A DNA stretch of 64,000 bases, taken from contig NZ_VUNS01000007.1 in NCBI RefSeq assembly GCF_009695545.1, positions 1-64,000 on the forward strand. The letters are read 5' to 3'. Both the position numbers and the translations under genes were made by a program. Shown one piece after another: positions 25,845-34,676 of the stretch; the stretch's first letter is position 1, and the number at the start of each line of letters is the position of its first letter. Under the pieces are notes generated by a model, which was given only the letters and a program-made list of their open reading frames with translations, was not told the DNA's origin and searched no databases. This DNA comes from Victivallis lenta. GTDB taxonomy: Bacteria > Verrucomicrobiota > Lentisphaeria > Victivallales > Victivallaceae.

Positions 25845-26702
25845 TTACTCTGCCGCCTGATTCTTTTTCTGATAGTGGCGGACATAGTCGATCTCGTAAC
25901 GCAGCGGCAGAATCTGCGGGTCCACCGTTCCGCCCCAGCCGCCGAGCGCAAAATTCAGTCTCAGCTCGAAAGGATGGCGAAACGGGTTTTCATCTCCGCT
26001 GTCGGCTTCGGCAATTGTGAATTTCGATGTCATCCGGTCGTCATAATAGAAGCGCAGCTCGGTTTCGTCCCACTCCAGCGCATAAATATGGAAGTCCTCC
26101 GAAGGGGCTCCGGCGGAGATGCGCCTGGCGGCGTGCTTATGTTTTCCGTCGGAACCTTTGTAATGAACATCGTTGATGATGTTCGAAGGATCTTTGCCGA
26201 GATATTCCAGAATATCGATTTCGCCGCATTCCGGCCACCATTTTCCGGCATATCCGCTCTTGCCGAGCAGCCAGAAGGCCGGCCAGGTTCCTTTCCCCGC
26301 CGGGATTTTCGCCCGGATTTCAAGCCGTCCGTAAAGAAAGTCGCGCTTTGCGACCACGCAGGCGGAGGTGTATTCGGCAAATTCCGCCTCCTTCCAGTTG
26401 CTGCTGCCCGGAACGAAGTTCGGATTCTTCACCCGTTCCCTGCGTGCTTCAAGGATCAGTTTTCCGTCTTCGATCCGGCAGTTCTCCGGCTTGTCCGTAT
26501 AGAACTGCGACTCCTGGTTCCGACGCAGTCCCCTGTCGTATGTCCATTCCTCCGGATCCGGCTGTCCGGGAGTATTGAACTCATCGGCCCAGACGAGGTC
26601 CCAGCCGTCCCGTTCCCGGATTTCCACGGCTTCCGTTGCGGCGGTTCCGAAAACGCCGAGTCCCAGTATCGCGGCAAACAGGATTGATTGATTGCAGATC
26701 AT
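25845..26702 (-). CDS. Secreted glycoside hydrolase family 16 enzyme
   Basis: 285 aa with a Sec signal peptide (~1-22). The fold-16 core shows [10 protein letters not shown] near the start, [22 protein letters not shown], and the active-site motif EIDILEYLG with Glu161 (nucleophile) and Glu166 (acid/base) and Asp163. C-terminal [15 protein letters not shown] and [10 protein letters not shown] are also typical. Family 16 enzymes cut beta-1,3/1,4-glucans or galactans; [12 protein letters not shown] resembles laminarinase-type members, but the substrate is not proven. Upstream is a secreted unknown (18 nt), downstream the pseudopilin gene (23 nt). Confidence 0.93.
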   Translation of the reverse strand: MICNQSILFAAILGLGVFGTAATEAVEIRERDGWDLVWADEFNTPGQPDPEEWTYDRGLRRNQESQFYTDKPENCRIEDGKLILEARRERVKNPNFVPGSSNWKEAEFAEYTSACVVAKRDFLYGRLEIRAKIPAGKGTWPAFWLLGKSGYAGKWWPECGEIDILEYLGKDPSNIINDVHYKGSDGKHKHAARRISAGAPSEDFHIYALEWDETELRFYYDDRMTSKFTIAEADSGDENPFRHPFELRLNFALGGWGGTVDPQILPLRYEIDYVRHYQKKNQAAE

Positions 26703-26720
26703 GTTTTGTTTCCCTTTCGT

Positions 26721-27383
26721 TTATTTGTTTTGCGGCAGCAGTTCGAGCTGAAAGTCCAGCTTCCAGTCGCGCAGCTTCTGCGGCATGCCAACCGGACTGA
26801 GCCGCACGGAAAATGTGTTTTGGGAGAATTTGCGGTTGTCCTGGATGGCTGCATCGAATTTTCCGACCAGTCTGATCGCTTGTCCTCCGGCCGGGGTGAT
26901 GACGACTTCTGTCGCCCCTCCCTTCCGGAACAGCCCGATACCGCGCGTTTGCTCCGGCAGGACGACCTTTGTTCCGTCGACGGTGATTCCGGTTCCTGCG
27001 GTTCCGGCCGGGATATCGAAAGAAACGGCGAGAGCGCGGCAGATGACATCTTGCGGTGCCGTGATTCGCCAGGAACAGCTGACCTTCTCCGCTTCCGTCG
27101 GAAGAAGTTCTTCGACAAAGGTGAAATTTTCACTGGAATTGGCGGCGGGAAAGGAACCGGAAACAAAAATCCGATCCGGTCCGATTTTTGTCTTTTCATC
27201 CGGATTCAGCGAGCGCTGCATGCTGCCGGCCCATTGTTCTCCGATGTGGATGACATACATCCCGATATTTCCGAGCTGAACCGAACCGTCCGGTTCAGCT
27301 TTCAACACGGCCGGCAGCTGGGCGGCTGCCGCAGATATCGCGAAAGCGATGAAGGCGAGTGATACGAGAAAACGTTTCATCAT
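26721..27383 (-). CDS. Secreted protein of unknown function in the GH16 operon
   Basis: I start at 27383, preceded by AGGAAG; 220 aa. A signal peptide (MMKRFLVSLAFIAFAISAAAA) is followed by a beta-rich sequence without recognised motifs (QLGNIGMYVIHIGEQWAGS, then GTGITVDGTKVVLP and FSVRLSPVGMPQKLRDWKLDFQLELLP). I do not recognise a family; it could be an accessory sugar-binding or anchoring domain. It is the first gene of a four-gene operon running to the sialidase-like gene and lies divergent from the LacI regulator. Confidence 0.7.
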   Translation of the reverse strand: MMKRFLVSLAFIAFAISAAAAQLPAVLKAEPDGSVQLGNIGMYVIHIGEQWAGSMQRSLNPDEKTKIGPDRIFVSGSFPAANSSENFTFVEELLPTEAEKVSCSWRITAPQDVICRALAVSFDIPAGTAGTGITVDGTKVVLPEQTRGIGLFRKGGATEVVITPAGGQAIRLVGKFDAAIQDNRKFSQNTFSVRLSPVGMPQKLRDWKLDFQLELLPQNK

Positions 27384-27565
27384 GTTTTTCTTCCTTTCCG
27401 ATTCATGGTTCCACATTCCGTCAATATGAGCGGGATACTGATTAAATTATGACAGAGAATTCCGGAACCGGCAAGGGATGTTTTCATGTTTTTTTGCAAT
27501 TATGGTTTGAAATTTTCAGAAACATTCATATATTCTCCTGTAAATAACAGAGAGGCGTCCCACCC

Positions 27566-28630
27566 ATGCCAATGACGATCAAAGCAATAGCCGAGGCTTC
27601 CGGCGTATCCGCCGCGACGGTTTCGCGCATTATCAACGGTACGGCACGCGTTGCGCCGGAGAAGCGTGAACGGGTTCTGGCGGTCATCGGTGAGCGGCGT
27701 GAACCGATCCGCAGGCGGGAAAAAACATCGCGTGGAGTCAATATCGGTGTTCTGCTGCTGCCGGAGGCGCATTTCGATTCGTTTTCGATGCTGGACAAAC
27801 TTTGCGAGCTGGCAGATTCCCTGCCCGGGAAATCCATTTTATCGCTGCTTTCTCCCAATATTCTGCCGCAGGTTCTGGAGAGCAGCTTCCGTCGCGGGGA
27901 GCTTTCCGGAATGCTGATCGCAGGCCACCGAATCGAGTCGGAGGAGCTGCGCCGCGTGGTGGAACGGATTCCGCATGTCTGGCTGAACTCTTACTGGACG
28001 GCGGAGGCTGGAAAGAATATTTTAATGGGAAATGAGTTTGCCGGCAGGCTTGCCGCCCGTTATCTGAACAAATGCGGCTGCCGGAATCCGGCGGTGCTGC
28101 GGCTGCCGGCGCTCAATCCCGGCTGTGCGGCCCAATGTGACGGTTTTCTGTTTGAATATTTCACGCTGAAACAGGAGTGTCTCTGCATCGAGCTGCCATT
28201 TCCCGACCCCTCCGACCAGCTTGAAACTGTGGAGGAGGCGGTTCTGGAAAGTGTGATGGAGTCGAAGGTGCTGGAACAGGCTGACGGCTTCTTTTTTCCG
28301 GAGGAACGGCTGACGGCCCTCTACTACCGGCTGCATATGAAACGGGGAGTCCCGGTTCGTTATCCGGTGGTTTCCTGCAATCATACGCCGGAATACCTGC
28401 GCGGCTTTTATCCGCGTCCGGCCGGAATCGACCTTGGGCCGCGGCTGCTGGCCCGGCTGGCGCTGAATGAGCTGTTTTGCGCCATAACCGGCGAGGATAT
28501 TCAGAAGAATAAAATTACGACGATCGTCACTCCGGTACTGGTTCCCGGGGAGCTGCGGAACACGAATCCGGCTTCCGGGCATGACGGCTCCGGCGTATTT
28601 CGGGAGTTCTCCACGAGAGACAACCGGTGA
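27566..28630 (+). CDS. LacI-family transcriptional regulator
   Basis: 354 aa. Residues 3-30 are the LacI helix-turn-helix and hinge (MTIKAIAEASGVSAATVSRIINGTARVAPEKRERVLAVI). The rest is a periplasmic-binding-type ligand domain with GELSGMLIAGHRI, NILMGNEFAGRLAARYLNKCG and FYPRPAGIDLGPRLLARLALNELF. Divergent from the operon starting at 27383, which it probably controls. Its stop codon lies only 13 nt from the right copy of the 22-bp repeat, so it is the last gene of the repeat-bounded block. Confidence 0.92.
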   Translation: MPMTIKAIAEASGVSAATVSRIINGTARVAPEKRERVLAVIGERREPIRRREKTSRGVNIGVLLLPEAHFDSFSMLDKLCELADSLPGKSILSLLSPNILPQVLESSFRRGELSGMLIAGHRIESEELRRVVERIPHVWLNSYWTAEAGKNILMGNEFAGRLAARYLNKCGCRNPAVLRLPALNPGCAAQCDGFLFEYFTLKQECLCIELPFPDPSDQLETVEEAVLESVMESKVLEQADGFFFPEERLTALYYRLHMKRGVPVRYPVVSCNHTPEYLRGFYPRPAGIDLGPRLLARLALNELFCAITGEDIQKNKITTIVTPVLVPGELRNTNPASGHDGSGVFREFSTRDNR

Positions 28631-28643
28631 ATGCAGGTCCGCA

Positions 28644-28665
28644 CAGAATCAGAGCCGTTCCTGAA
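28644..28665 (+). repeat. 22-bp direct repeat, copy 2 (right edge of accessory block)
   Basis: Identical over 22 bases to 23885-23906, 4759 bp away. This copy overlaps the stop and last codons of the minus-strand IclR gene (stop at 28649-28651). The two copies thus both sit at gene ends. Confidence 0.97.
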
Positions 28666-29416
28666 GGGTCAGGAGCGTCTCGTGGAGCATTGCGAAGATT
28701 CTGCTCTTCTCCCCGGCGGTGAGCCGGAAGGAGGGCAGGAAGAGTCCGAGCGCGCCGAGCATCATTCCGGTGCCGTCGAGCAGCGGGAAGGCGGCGGCGT
28801 AGATTCCGGCGGGAATTTCGTCCTCGGCATAGCCGGCCAGTTTCAGCTGCCGCAGCCGGGCTTCGAGGCCGTCGCGGCTGTCGATGCCGTCCCATTCCCG
28901 GCCGGGCAGGCCGTTCTGGCCGATGAAGAGGTCGAGTTCATTCTCCGATGTGAAGGCGAGCATGATCCGCGTCGTCACGAGCCGGTAGGCCATCGCATCC
29001 TGCTCCGCATTGCGGGTTTCGACCACAATCGGCGAACTGCCCTGCTGCCGGAGCAGGACCTTGCGCATGCCGTTGAACAAAGTCGTCACCACGAACGATT
29101 CTCCGAGGTCGGCGGCGAGCCGTTCGAGCACGGGCGGCATGACCTTCATGAGCCGGGCGGAGACCCGCGCGCCGCGGCTCATGCCGTGGCATTTCGGCCC
29201 CGGCACGTAGAGCCGGTCTCCGGCGCGGCCGATGTAACCGGCCTGCTCCATGGTTTTCAGGATATTCCGCGCCGTAGTCGGCCGGATCGCCAGCGCCGCG
29301 GCGATCTCGGAGAGCCCGACTCCCGGCCGGGTCATCGACTGCTCGAGCACGAAGTCCAGGGCTCCGAGCGCTTTCAGCACGGATTTTACGCTTCCGCTCT
29401 CTTCCTTTTTCTGCAT
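28649..29416 (-). CDS. IclR-family transcriptional regulator
   Basis: 255 aa. An N-terminal winged helix (VLKALGALDFVLEQ, then LSEIAAALAIRPTTARNILKTMEQAGYI) is followed by the IclR effector domain (LERLAADLGESFVVTTLFNGMRKVLLRQQ, IPAGIYAAAFPLLDGTGMMLGALGL). Ribosome site GGAAGG is 6 nt before the ATG. Its likely original neighbour was the urod-like gene, tail to tail (see the direct repeat). No clear target operon is adjacent today. Confidence 0.9.
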   Translation of the reverse strand: MQKKEESGSVKSVLKALGALDFVLEQSMTRPGVGLSEIAAALAIRPTTARNILKTMEQAGYIGRAGDRLYVPGPKCHGMSRGARVSARLMKVMPPVLERLAADLGESFVVTTLFNGMRKVLLRQQGSSPIVVETRNAEQDAMAYRLVTTRIMLAFTSENELDLFIGQNGLPGREWDGIDSRDGLEARLRQLKLAGYAEDEIPAGIYAAAFPLLDGTGMMLGALGLFLPSFRLTAGEKSRIFAMLHETLLTLQERL

Positions 29417-29511
29417 GTACCATCCTTCCGTTGCAGCGATAACATAACGCCGGTCCGGTGCGAAAGCAAGGGCGGAACCGGAATTCGGTCCGGCGATGCG
29501 CCCGGCAGTCG

Positions 29512-30390
29512 TCAGCGCAGGGCGTTGTTGAGTTCGCGGTAGCCGGTCGGGGTCATGCCGACGCGCTTCCGGAAGAGGCGGTAGAAGAAGAACTCGTCGT
29601 GATAGCCCACTTCGCGGGCGATTTCGCGGGCGGTCATGCCGGTTCTCAGCAGCAGCATCCGGGCATGGTTGATGCGGGTCTGGATAAGGTATGATTTCGG
29701 CGACATGCCGACTGCCTGCCGGAAGCCGCGGGAAAAGCTGTCGCGGTCCGTTCCGGCCCGCGCCGCGAGCTCAGGGATTGCGATATCGTGCCGGAAATTC
29801 CGCTTGATGTAGTCGATGCTGTCGGCGAAGGCGCCGGAATGGAATTCGCCGTTCCAGTTCTCCGTCACCTTGAGCAGGAGCGGGGCGAGCAGCCGCCGCA
29901 TCAGAAGATCCATCTCCTGTGCGGCCGCCGGTGTGACCGGAGCGGAGGCGAGCTCCAGAAGCCGCTCCATCTCCTCCGAGACGTCGGCCGGCGTTCCGGC
30001 CGGTTCGCGGCAGCCGGGCAGCTTGTCGAGCAGCTCGGATGAAAAGTGGAGCCAGTAGTGCGCCGGCGGCGGACCGTCGAGCTCGTAGGCGAACAGGTAG
30101 TTCGCCGGAATCAGGTAAAGGCCGCCGGGTTCCAGCGGGAAACTGCCGTCGAGCGTGCGGAGTTTGCCGCGCCCCTCCGCGATGTAGTAGCAGCGGAAGT
30201 ACGGATCTTCCATAAACGGGCGCAGCGCCCAGTGATTCTGGTTCCGGGCGCGGCCGACCTCCCACAGCTGCAGGTCGAGCCGGCTGAACGGAGTCGGGTC
30301 GTTCACGGCGCGGCTGATGCACTCCTCCGGCGCTTCATCCGTTGTTTTTTTGAAAAAGTCCATGCGGTTTCCGAATTGCTCCATTCTCAT
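29512..30390 (-). CDS. AraC-family regulator divergent from the GHL6-like operon
   Basis: Start taken as ATG 30390 (MRMEQFGNRMDFF); ATG 30441 would nearly meet the divergent gene. About 292 aa. The N-terminal cupin-like domain has YYIAEGRGKLRTLDG and GGLYLIPANYLFAYEL; the C-terminal ~100 residues contain the two AraC helix-turn-helix motifs, ending DEFFFYRLFRKRVGMTPTGYRE. The divergent operon (hydrolase, pseudopilin, GH5) is its likely target; an 11-base direct repeat lies between them. Confidence 0.9.
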   Translation of the reverse strand: MRMEQFGNRMDFFKKTTDEAPEECISRAVNDPTPFSRLDLQLWEVGRARNQNHWALRPFMEDPYFRCYYIAEGRGKLRTLDGSFPLEPGGLYLIPANYLFAYELDGPPPAHYWLHFSSELLDKLPGCREPAGTPADVSEEMERLLELASAPVTPAAAQEMDLLMRRLLAPLLLKVTENWNGEFHSGAFADSIDYIKRNFRHDIAIPELAARAGTDRDSFSRGFRQAVGMSPKSYLIQTRINHARMLLLRTGMTAREIAREVGYHDEFFFYRLFRKRVGMTPTGYRELNNALR

Positions 30391-30402
30391 CCGGCGGCGG
30401 AT

Positions 30403-30438
30403 ATCGTATAATAATATAGACTGAAGAATCGTATGATA
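30403..30438. promoter_or_regulatory. Direct repeats between divergent AraC gene and its operon
   Basis: ATCGTATAATA (30403-30413) and ATCGTATGATA (30428-30438) agree in 10 of 11 bases with a 25-base period. They overlap AT-rich -10-like sequences and stand directly before the downstream ribosome site. AraC-type proteins often bind such direct repeats. Confidence 0.5.
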
Positions 30439-30455
30439 CAAGGAGTTTTTCCTCT

Positions 30456-32369
30456 ATGGAACTGCCGTTGACCGCACTGCACCTCGATTATCATATTCCG
30501 GAATTGTCCATTCCAGCTTTCGGCCGGTTCGACATGGCGCACTATCTCGAACAGCTTCGCCGGTCCGATGCAGAGGCGGTCACGCTGTTTGCAAAAGACC
30601 ATTTCGGCAATTCGTTCTATCCGACGCGGGCCGGGCATCGCCACCGCGACCTGCCCTGCGACCTGCTCGGCACGGCCGCCGCGGAACTCCGCAAGGCCGG
30701 GAAACGGGTGCTGGCCTACTACTCCCTCTGCTGGGAGAAGCGTGCGGCCGACCTGCACCCGGAATGGCGGCAGCTCGACGCGGAAAACCGTCCGTTCGGA
30801 GCGGAAGGCCCGTGGGGAACCGTCTGCGTGAATTCTCCGTATATGGAGGAACTGGTTCTGCCGCAGCTGCGTGAAATCGTCGAATGGTATCCGGTTCACG
30901 GGATTTTCATCGACATCGCCATGATGAACCCGCAGGGGTGTTTCTGCCCGCACTGCCGGGAGCGTTTCCGCGCGGAGACCGGAAGGGAGCTGACGCCGGG
31001 TCCCGGACAGCGCCGTTTCGCCGCGGAGTCGATGCGCCGCGCGCTGCGGAAAATCCGGGAGGCGGCGGGTTCCCTCGCTTTGTGCGCGAATGCCTCCTGG
31101 GGGATCGGCCAGCCGGTCGAGATCGCGGATATCGTCGATTTTCTCGTCGTCGAATCCCAGCCGGCCCATGTCAGTTCGGGCGGCTATCTGCTGCAGATGA
31201 TGCAGGCCAAATACTGCCATGCGGACGGACGCCCGTTCCAGATCATCACGGTTCGTTTTCACGGCGGCGGCTGGGGGGAGCTCTCCTTGAAGAGCCGCGA
31301 GCAGCTCTGCTACGAGTTCTCTCTCATCGCCGCGCACGGCGGGAGGGTCTGCTGCGGCGACCAGGGGGACTACGACGGCAATCTCGATGCCGGAACTCAC
31401 CGGACTTTGCGCGAAGCGTTCGACTTCGTCAGGGAGCGCGAACCGTTTCTCGGCGGCCGGGCGAGACGCCATATTGCAGTCTATTGCGGCGAGCAGGGGT
31501 CGTTTCCGTTTTCGGTCGACGAGCTGCCGCCGGAGCTGCCGGGCATGGCCGGGCTGTTGGCCGGATTGAATGAGCAGTTCGAATTCTGCAGCTCGGCGGC
31601 GCTGCTGCGCAATCTCGAACACTATGCCGCCGTGCTCGTTCCGGGCGGAACCGCGCTGCCGGAGGCGGTGCGCTCCGCGCTCGATGCCTATGTCGGAAAC
31701 GGCGGCGTCCTGATTCGCGAGCCGTCCGGAGTCCCCGAAGGACACTGTTACTGGGAGGACGGCGGCGAGACGATTCTGCTCCGGACCGGATACCGCCCGC
31801 TGGAACTCCGGGACGGCGACCGGGTCATTACCGGGCTGCGCCCGCCGCTTGTTCCGTACGCGCCGCCCGGCGTGCCGTGGCGGAGCTCGTTCACGCCTCC
31901 GGCGCCGGAGGGAGTGCCGGGCGCGGTTGCCCGGCCGCGCGGCGCCGGGCTTCTGATCGAAACGGCCGTGCCGTTCTCGCGGAATTTCTGGCGGACCGGC
32001 GACACGCGGCTGCTCCGTGCCTTCCGCCGGCTGCTGGAGGAGGTCGGCATCACGCCGGCCGTGCGGATTTCCGCGCCGGGTTTCGATGTCAATATCGTCG
32101 ATGACGGTGACGCGCGGGAGCGGATTCACTTCGTCCACTATTCGGCGGAGCGCAACACGATGGCCGGTTACCCGGTCATCCGGCCGCACACGCCGTTTAC
32201 CTGCCGGGTGTCGCTGCGTTCGCGCCGCTGTCCGTTCCGGGCGACGCTGCAGCCGGCAGGGCGGAACATTCCGTTTTCGCGGGAGGGGGAAGAGCTGTGC
32301 TTCGAGCTCCCGGCAGATACGCCTTATGTGATCCTCGAACTCGAATACCAACCCGAAGGAGAATTATGA
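30456..32369 (+). CDS. Putative glycoside hydrolase, GHL6-like TIM barrel with trimerisation-like domain
   Basis: 637 aa, no signal peptide. The first ~350 residues fit a TIM barrel of the hypothetical glycosyl hydrolase 6 type: [56 protein letters not shown], and [21 protein letters not shown]. The following ~170 residues resemble a beta-galactosidase trimerisation (glutamine-amidotransferase-like) domain ([29 protein letters not shown]), and a small beta domain ends it. Relatives act on fucose/galactose-type or arabinose-type glycans, but the activity is unproven. First gene of an operon with a pseudopilin and a GH5 gene. Confidence 0.75.
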   Translation: MELPLTALHLDYHIPELSIPAFGRFDMAHYLEQLRRSDAEAVTLFAKDHFGNSFYPTRAGHRHRDLPCDLLGTAAAELRKAGKRVLAYYSLCWEKRAADLHPEWRQLDAENRPFGAEGPWGTVCVNSPYMEELVLPQLREIVEWYPVHGIFIDIAMMNPQGCFCPHCRERFRAETGRELTPGPGQRRFAAESMRRALRKIREAAGSLALCANASWGIGQPVEIADIVDFLVVESQPAHVSSGGYLLQMMQAKYCHADGRPFQIITVRFHGGGWGELSLKSREQLCYEFSLIAAHGGRVCCGDQGDYDGNLDAGTHRTLREAFDFVREREPFLGGRARRHIAVYCGEQGSFPFSVDELPPELPGMAGLLAGLNEQFEFCSSAALLRNLEHYAAVLVPGGTALPEAVRSALDAYVGNGGVLIREPSGVPEGHCYWEDGGETILLRTGYRPLELRDGDRVITGLRPPLVPYAPPGVPWRSSFTPPAPEGVPGAVARPRGAGLLIETAVPFSRNFWRTGDTRLLRAFRRLLEEVGITPAVRISAPGFDVNIVDDGDARERIHFVHYSAERNTMAGYPVIRPHTPFTCRVSLRSRRCPFRATLQPAGRNIPFSREGEELCFELPADTPYVILELEYQPEGEL

Positions 32370-33124
32370 TGAAACGAAACTTCACATTGATTGAGCTCCT
32401 GGTCGTTATCGCCATCATCGCCATTCTCGCGTCGATGCTGCTGCCGGCGTTGAACAAGGCGCGGGAGCGGGCCAAGACCACAAGCTGCCTCAGCAACCAG
32501 AAGCAGCTCGGCATGGCCAACGGGCTCTACGCGGTGGACTATCAGGATTACTGCGTGATTCCGGGCTACGTCTACGGGGAAAAAATCTACACGGCGCAGG
32601 AGGCCGGGGATGTGATCTGGGATATGATGCTGTCGCGCTATCTGAGCCATAAGGGGAAAAGCGCGGACTATCAGGTGTTCCGCTGCCCGCTCGACCCGAA
32701 CAACCTCTATGCGGGCGCCTCGCCGCGTTCCTACCGGATCAACGGCTGGAGCAACGAACAGGGGGCGATGCGGGCGGAGGAGGTCGACAACTGCCGCACG
32801 TCGACCGGTCCGGCCGGCAAGAAGCTGTCGAGCATCCGCAACGCTTCGGAAGTCATGCTTTTCGCCTGTTACTCGACTCCGAAGAACGGCATCGTCGACA
32901 ACGGCAGCCACTTCGCCCGCGGCACCCGCTATGTGACCATGACCTCCTATCTGCACTGGTGGGTGACCGACTGCAACGGCATGTACGGTTACATCCAGCA
33001 TGGCGCGATGTCTTCGAACTACGCATTCACCGACGGCCATGCCGGACAGCTCAAGGCGGCCATCTACTGGGCGGCCGCGAACGTCTGGCACGCCGATAAG
33101 AGACACTGGAACGTCAAACTGTAA
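32366..33124 (+). CDS. Pseudopilin-type protein with H-x10-DG motif (copy B)
   Basis: The ATG at 32366 overlaps the hydrolase stop (ATGA) and follows AAGGAG. 252 aa. [17 protein letters not shown] plus [16 protein letters not shown] form the pilin-like N-terminus, here with Asn before the Phe. The body has [22 protein letters not shown] and cysteine-containing FRCPLDPNN; the C-terminus has [18 protein letters not shown], an H-x10-DG variant of the H-x9-DG motif. It is translationally coupled to the hydrolase gene and followed after 12 nt by GH5. Confidence 0.9.
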   Translation: MMKRNFTLIELLVVIAIIAILASMLLPALNKARERAKTTSCLSNQKQLGMANGLYAVDYQDYCVIPGYVYGEKIYTAQEAGDVIWDMMLSRYLSHKGKSADYQVFRCPLDPNNLYAGASPRSYRINGWSNEQGAMRAEEVDNCRTSTGPAGKKLSSIRNASEVMLFACYSTPKNGIVDNGSHFARGTRYVTMTSYLHWWVTDCNGMYGYIQHGAMSSNYAFTDGHAGQLKAAIYWAAANVWHADKRHWNVKL

Positions 33125-33136
33125 GGAAGAACGACG

Positions 33137-34198
33137 ATGAAGCTTCTGCCGATGATCGCCGCGCTGCTCCTGGCCGGATCTGCCGCCGGGGCGGAGGAGT
33201 CCCCGACGCCGCGCCTCCGCGGCTTCACCATGCCGGATGCGCCGCAGCACCTGAAGGCGGCGAAGGAGGCGGGCGGCAATGCGGTCCGCCTCATGACCCG
33301 GCCGAAGGTGAAGTCCGCGCCGGACGGCGGCTATACGCTCGACATCTCTCACATCGAAACGTTTCTCGACGCGGCGAAGGAAGCCGGAGTCGCGGTCATC
33401 ATCGATCTGCACGATGTGCCGAACCCGAACCGGAAGAATTACCGCTCGGACCGGGTCGGCTCGAAGGCCGATTTTTGGAAGGACGACGGCAATCTCGAAT
33501 TCATGATCCGCTTCTGGACGCAGGTTGCGGAGCTCTGCAAAGATCGTCCTGAGACGATCTGGTTCGATCTCTGCAACGAACCGCTCAACTGGGAAGATAT
33601 GCCGTCATATCCGAAAAAGTGGCCGCTCTGGGCGCAGACGCTGATCGACCGGATCCGGCGGATCGACACCGTGCATGAGATCGTGATCGAGCCGGGACCG
33701 GGCGGACTCTGCTGGGGCTTCCGGGAGTTTCCGAAGCTGAAAGGCGACAGGCTGATCTACTCGGTTCACAACTACCAGCCGCACGCCTATACACACCAGG
33801 GGATCAGCTCGCTTGAAAACACCGATCTGGCGAAAGCTTATCTGGAGACCAACCTGGGCTGGCCGGGCTCCTACGGCGACTCCGGCGGCGGCCTCTGGAA
33901 CAAGGAACGGCTGAAGCGGGAGCTCGCCCCGGCCCGTGAATTCCAGCTGAAGCATAATGTGCGGATGTATGTCGGGGAGTTCGGCGTGGTCCGCTGGGCG
34001 CCGAATGCGGAGCGGTATCTGCGCGACAACCTCGAAATTTTCGAGGAGTACGGCTGGGACTGGACCTATCACGCCTTCCGGGAACACAACTGCTGGAGCT
34101 TCGAGCATAAGCCGGTTTTCGGCAAAACCGAACGCTCCGAAACGCCGACTGCGACTGCCCGGGTCATGAGGGAATTTCTGGACCGCAACGCCAGATAA
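33137..34198 (+). CDS. Secreted glycoside hydrolase family 5 enzyme (copy 1)
   Basis: 353 aa with signal peptide (MKLLPMIAALLLAGSAAGA). The (beta/alpha)8 barrel has GNAVRLMTRP, VAVIIDLHDVP, the acid/base motif FDLCNEPL (Glu148), SVHNYQPHAYTHQG and the nucleophile motif YVGEFGVVRW (Glu281). Two similar barrels lie at 54436 and 56366. GH5 enzymes typically cut beta-1,4-glucans, mannans or beta-1,3/1,6 linkages. It is the last gene of the AraC-controlled operon, and a terminator follows. Confidence 0.92.
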   Translation: MKLLPMIAALLLAGSAAGAEESPTPRLRGFTMPDAPQHLKAAKEAGGNAVRLMTRPKVKSAPDGGYTLDISHIETFLDAAKEAGVAVIIDLHDVPNPNRKNYRSDRVGSKADFWKDDGNLEFMIRFWTQVAELCKDRPETIWFDLCNEPLNWEDMPSYPKKWPLWAQTLIDRIRRIDTVHEIVIEPGPGGLCWGFREFPKLKGDRLIYSVHNYQPHAYTHQGISSLENTDLAKAYLETNLGWPGSYGDSGGGLWNKERLKRELAPAREFQLKHNVRMYVGEFGVVRWAPNAERYLRDNLEIFEEYGWDWTYHAFREHNCWSFEHKPVFGKTERSETPTATARVMREFLDRNAR

Positions 34199-34202
34199 GC
34201 AG

Positions 34203-34251
34203 AAAATCCGGGCGATTCGGACGAAAAGGCCCGGATTTTCCCGTTTTTTTT
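34203..34251 (+). terminator. Rho-independent terminator after the GH5 operon
   Basis: AAAATCCGGGC and GCCCGGATTTT form an 11-bp stem followed by CCCG and eight T residues, 4 nt after the GH5 stop codon. Confidence 0.9.
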
Positions 34252-34262
34252 CAAAAGTCGAT

Positions 34263-34291
34263 TTGCATTTTCCTTCGGGAGAGAGTATCTT
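34263..34291 (+). promoter_or_regulatory. Sigma-70 promoter of tRNA-Ala
   Basis: TTGCAT and TATCTT with a 17-base spacer. The -10 ends 13 bases before the mature tRNA 5' end, and the preceding operon is terminated just upstream. Confidence 0.65.
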
Positions 34292-34304
34292 TTATGACAT
34301 GCGA

Positions 34305-34381
34305 GGGGCATTAGCTCAGTTGGCTAGAGCATCACACTGGCAGTGTGAGGGTCAGCGGTTCAAATCCGCTATGCTCCACCA
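34305..34381 (+). tRNA. tRNA-Ala (anticodon GGC)
   Basis: A full cloverleaf can be drawn: acceptor GGGGCAT/ATGCTCC, D stem GCTC/GAGC, anticodon stem TCACA/TGTGA with loop CTGGCAG (anticodon GGC, reading Ala GCC/GCU), and a T loop GGTTCAAATCC. The 3' CCA is encoded. 77 nt. Confidence 0.97.
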
Positions 34382-34394
34382 TTATCGAGGTGGC

Positions 34395-34431
34395 AATCGG
34401 GATTCCGGCGACGGAGTTCCGATTTTTTTTT
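34395..34431 (+). terminator. Rho-independent terminator after tRNA-Ala
   Basis: AATCGG/CCGATT with an inner TCCG/CGGA stem, followed by a long T-run, 14 nt after the tRNA. Confidence 0.75.
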
Positions 34432-34575
34432 CTTCTTCACACTCCTTCCCGGCGCAACTATGGCTTTCCGCCGGAAACAGCGTACGCCGGAACACGGCAG
34501 GCGGAGTCATGGTTCCTCCTGTATCCCGCAGAGAAACCCTGCTTTTTTGATAAAAATAGCTCTGCGCTATATTTT

Positions 34576-34594
34576 AATTGAAAATAAATCAATT
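34576..34594. promoter_or_regulatory. Inverted repeat before the GntR promoter, possible operator
   Basis: AATTGA and TCAATT are separated by 7 bases and lie 6 bases before a consensus -35 box. The position fits a binding site for the downstream GntR regulator, but the sequence is AT-rich and short. Confidence 0.35.
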
Positions 34595-34599
34595 TCCTA

Positions 34600-34628
34600 T
34601 TGACAAATTCATATGTCTTTGCTATAAT
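34600..34628 (+). promoter_or_regulatory. Consensus sigma-70 promoter of the GntR gene
   Basis: TTGACA and TATAAT with exactly 17 bases between, 48 bases before the ATG at 34677. It is the best consensus promoter in the window. Confidence 0.85.
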
Positions 34629-34676
34629 TAATGGAGAAGGCGGAAACACAGCTTATTTCTCCGAAAGGAAAACGAT

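Noticed and set aside
23907-28643. Transposase, integrase or phage genes inside the repeat-bounded block
   Set aside because: All genes in the block were identified as regulator, enzyme, pseudopilin or unknown secreted protein; none resembles a recombinase.
30387-32351. A 654-residue minus-strand frame opposite the GHL6-like gene
   Set aside because: No ribosome site, no recognisable domain, and it mirrors the coding gene.
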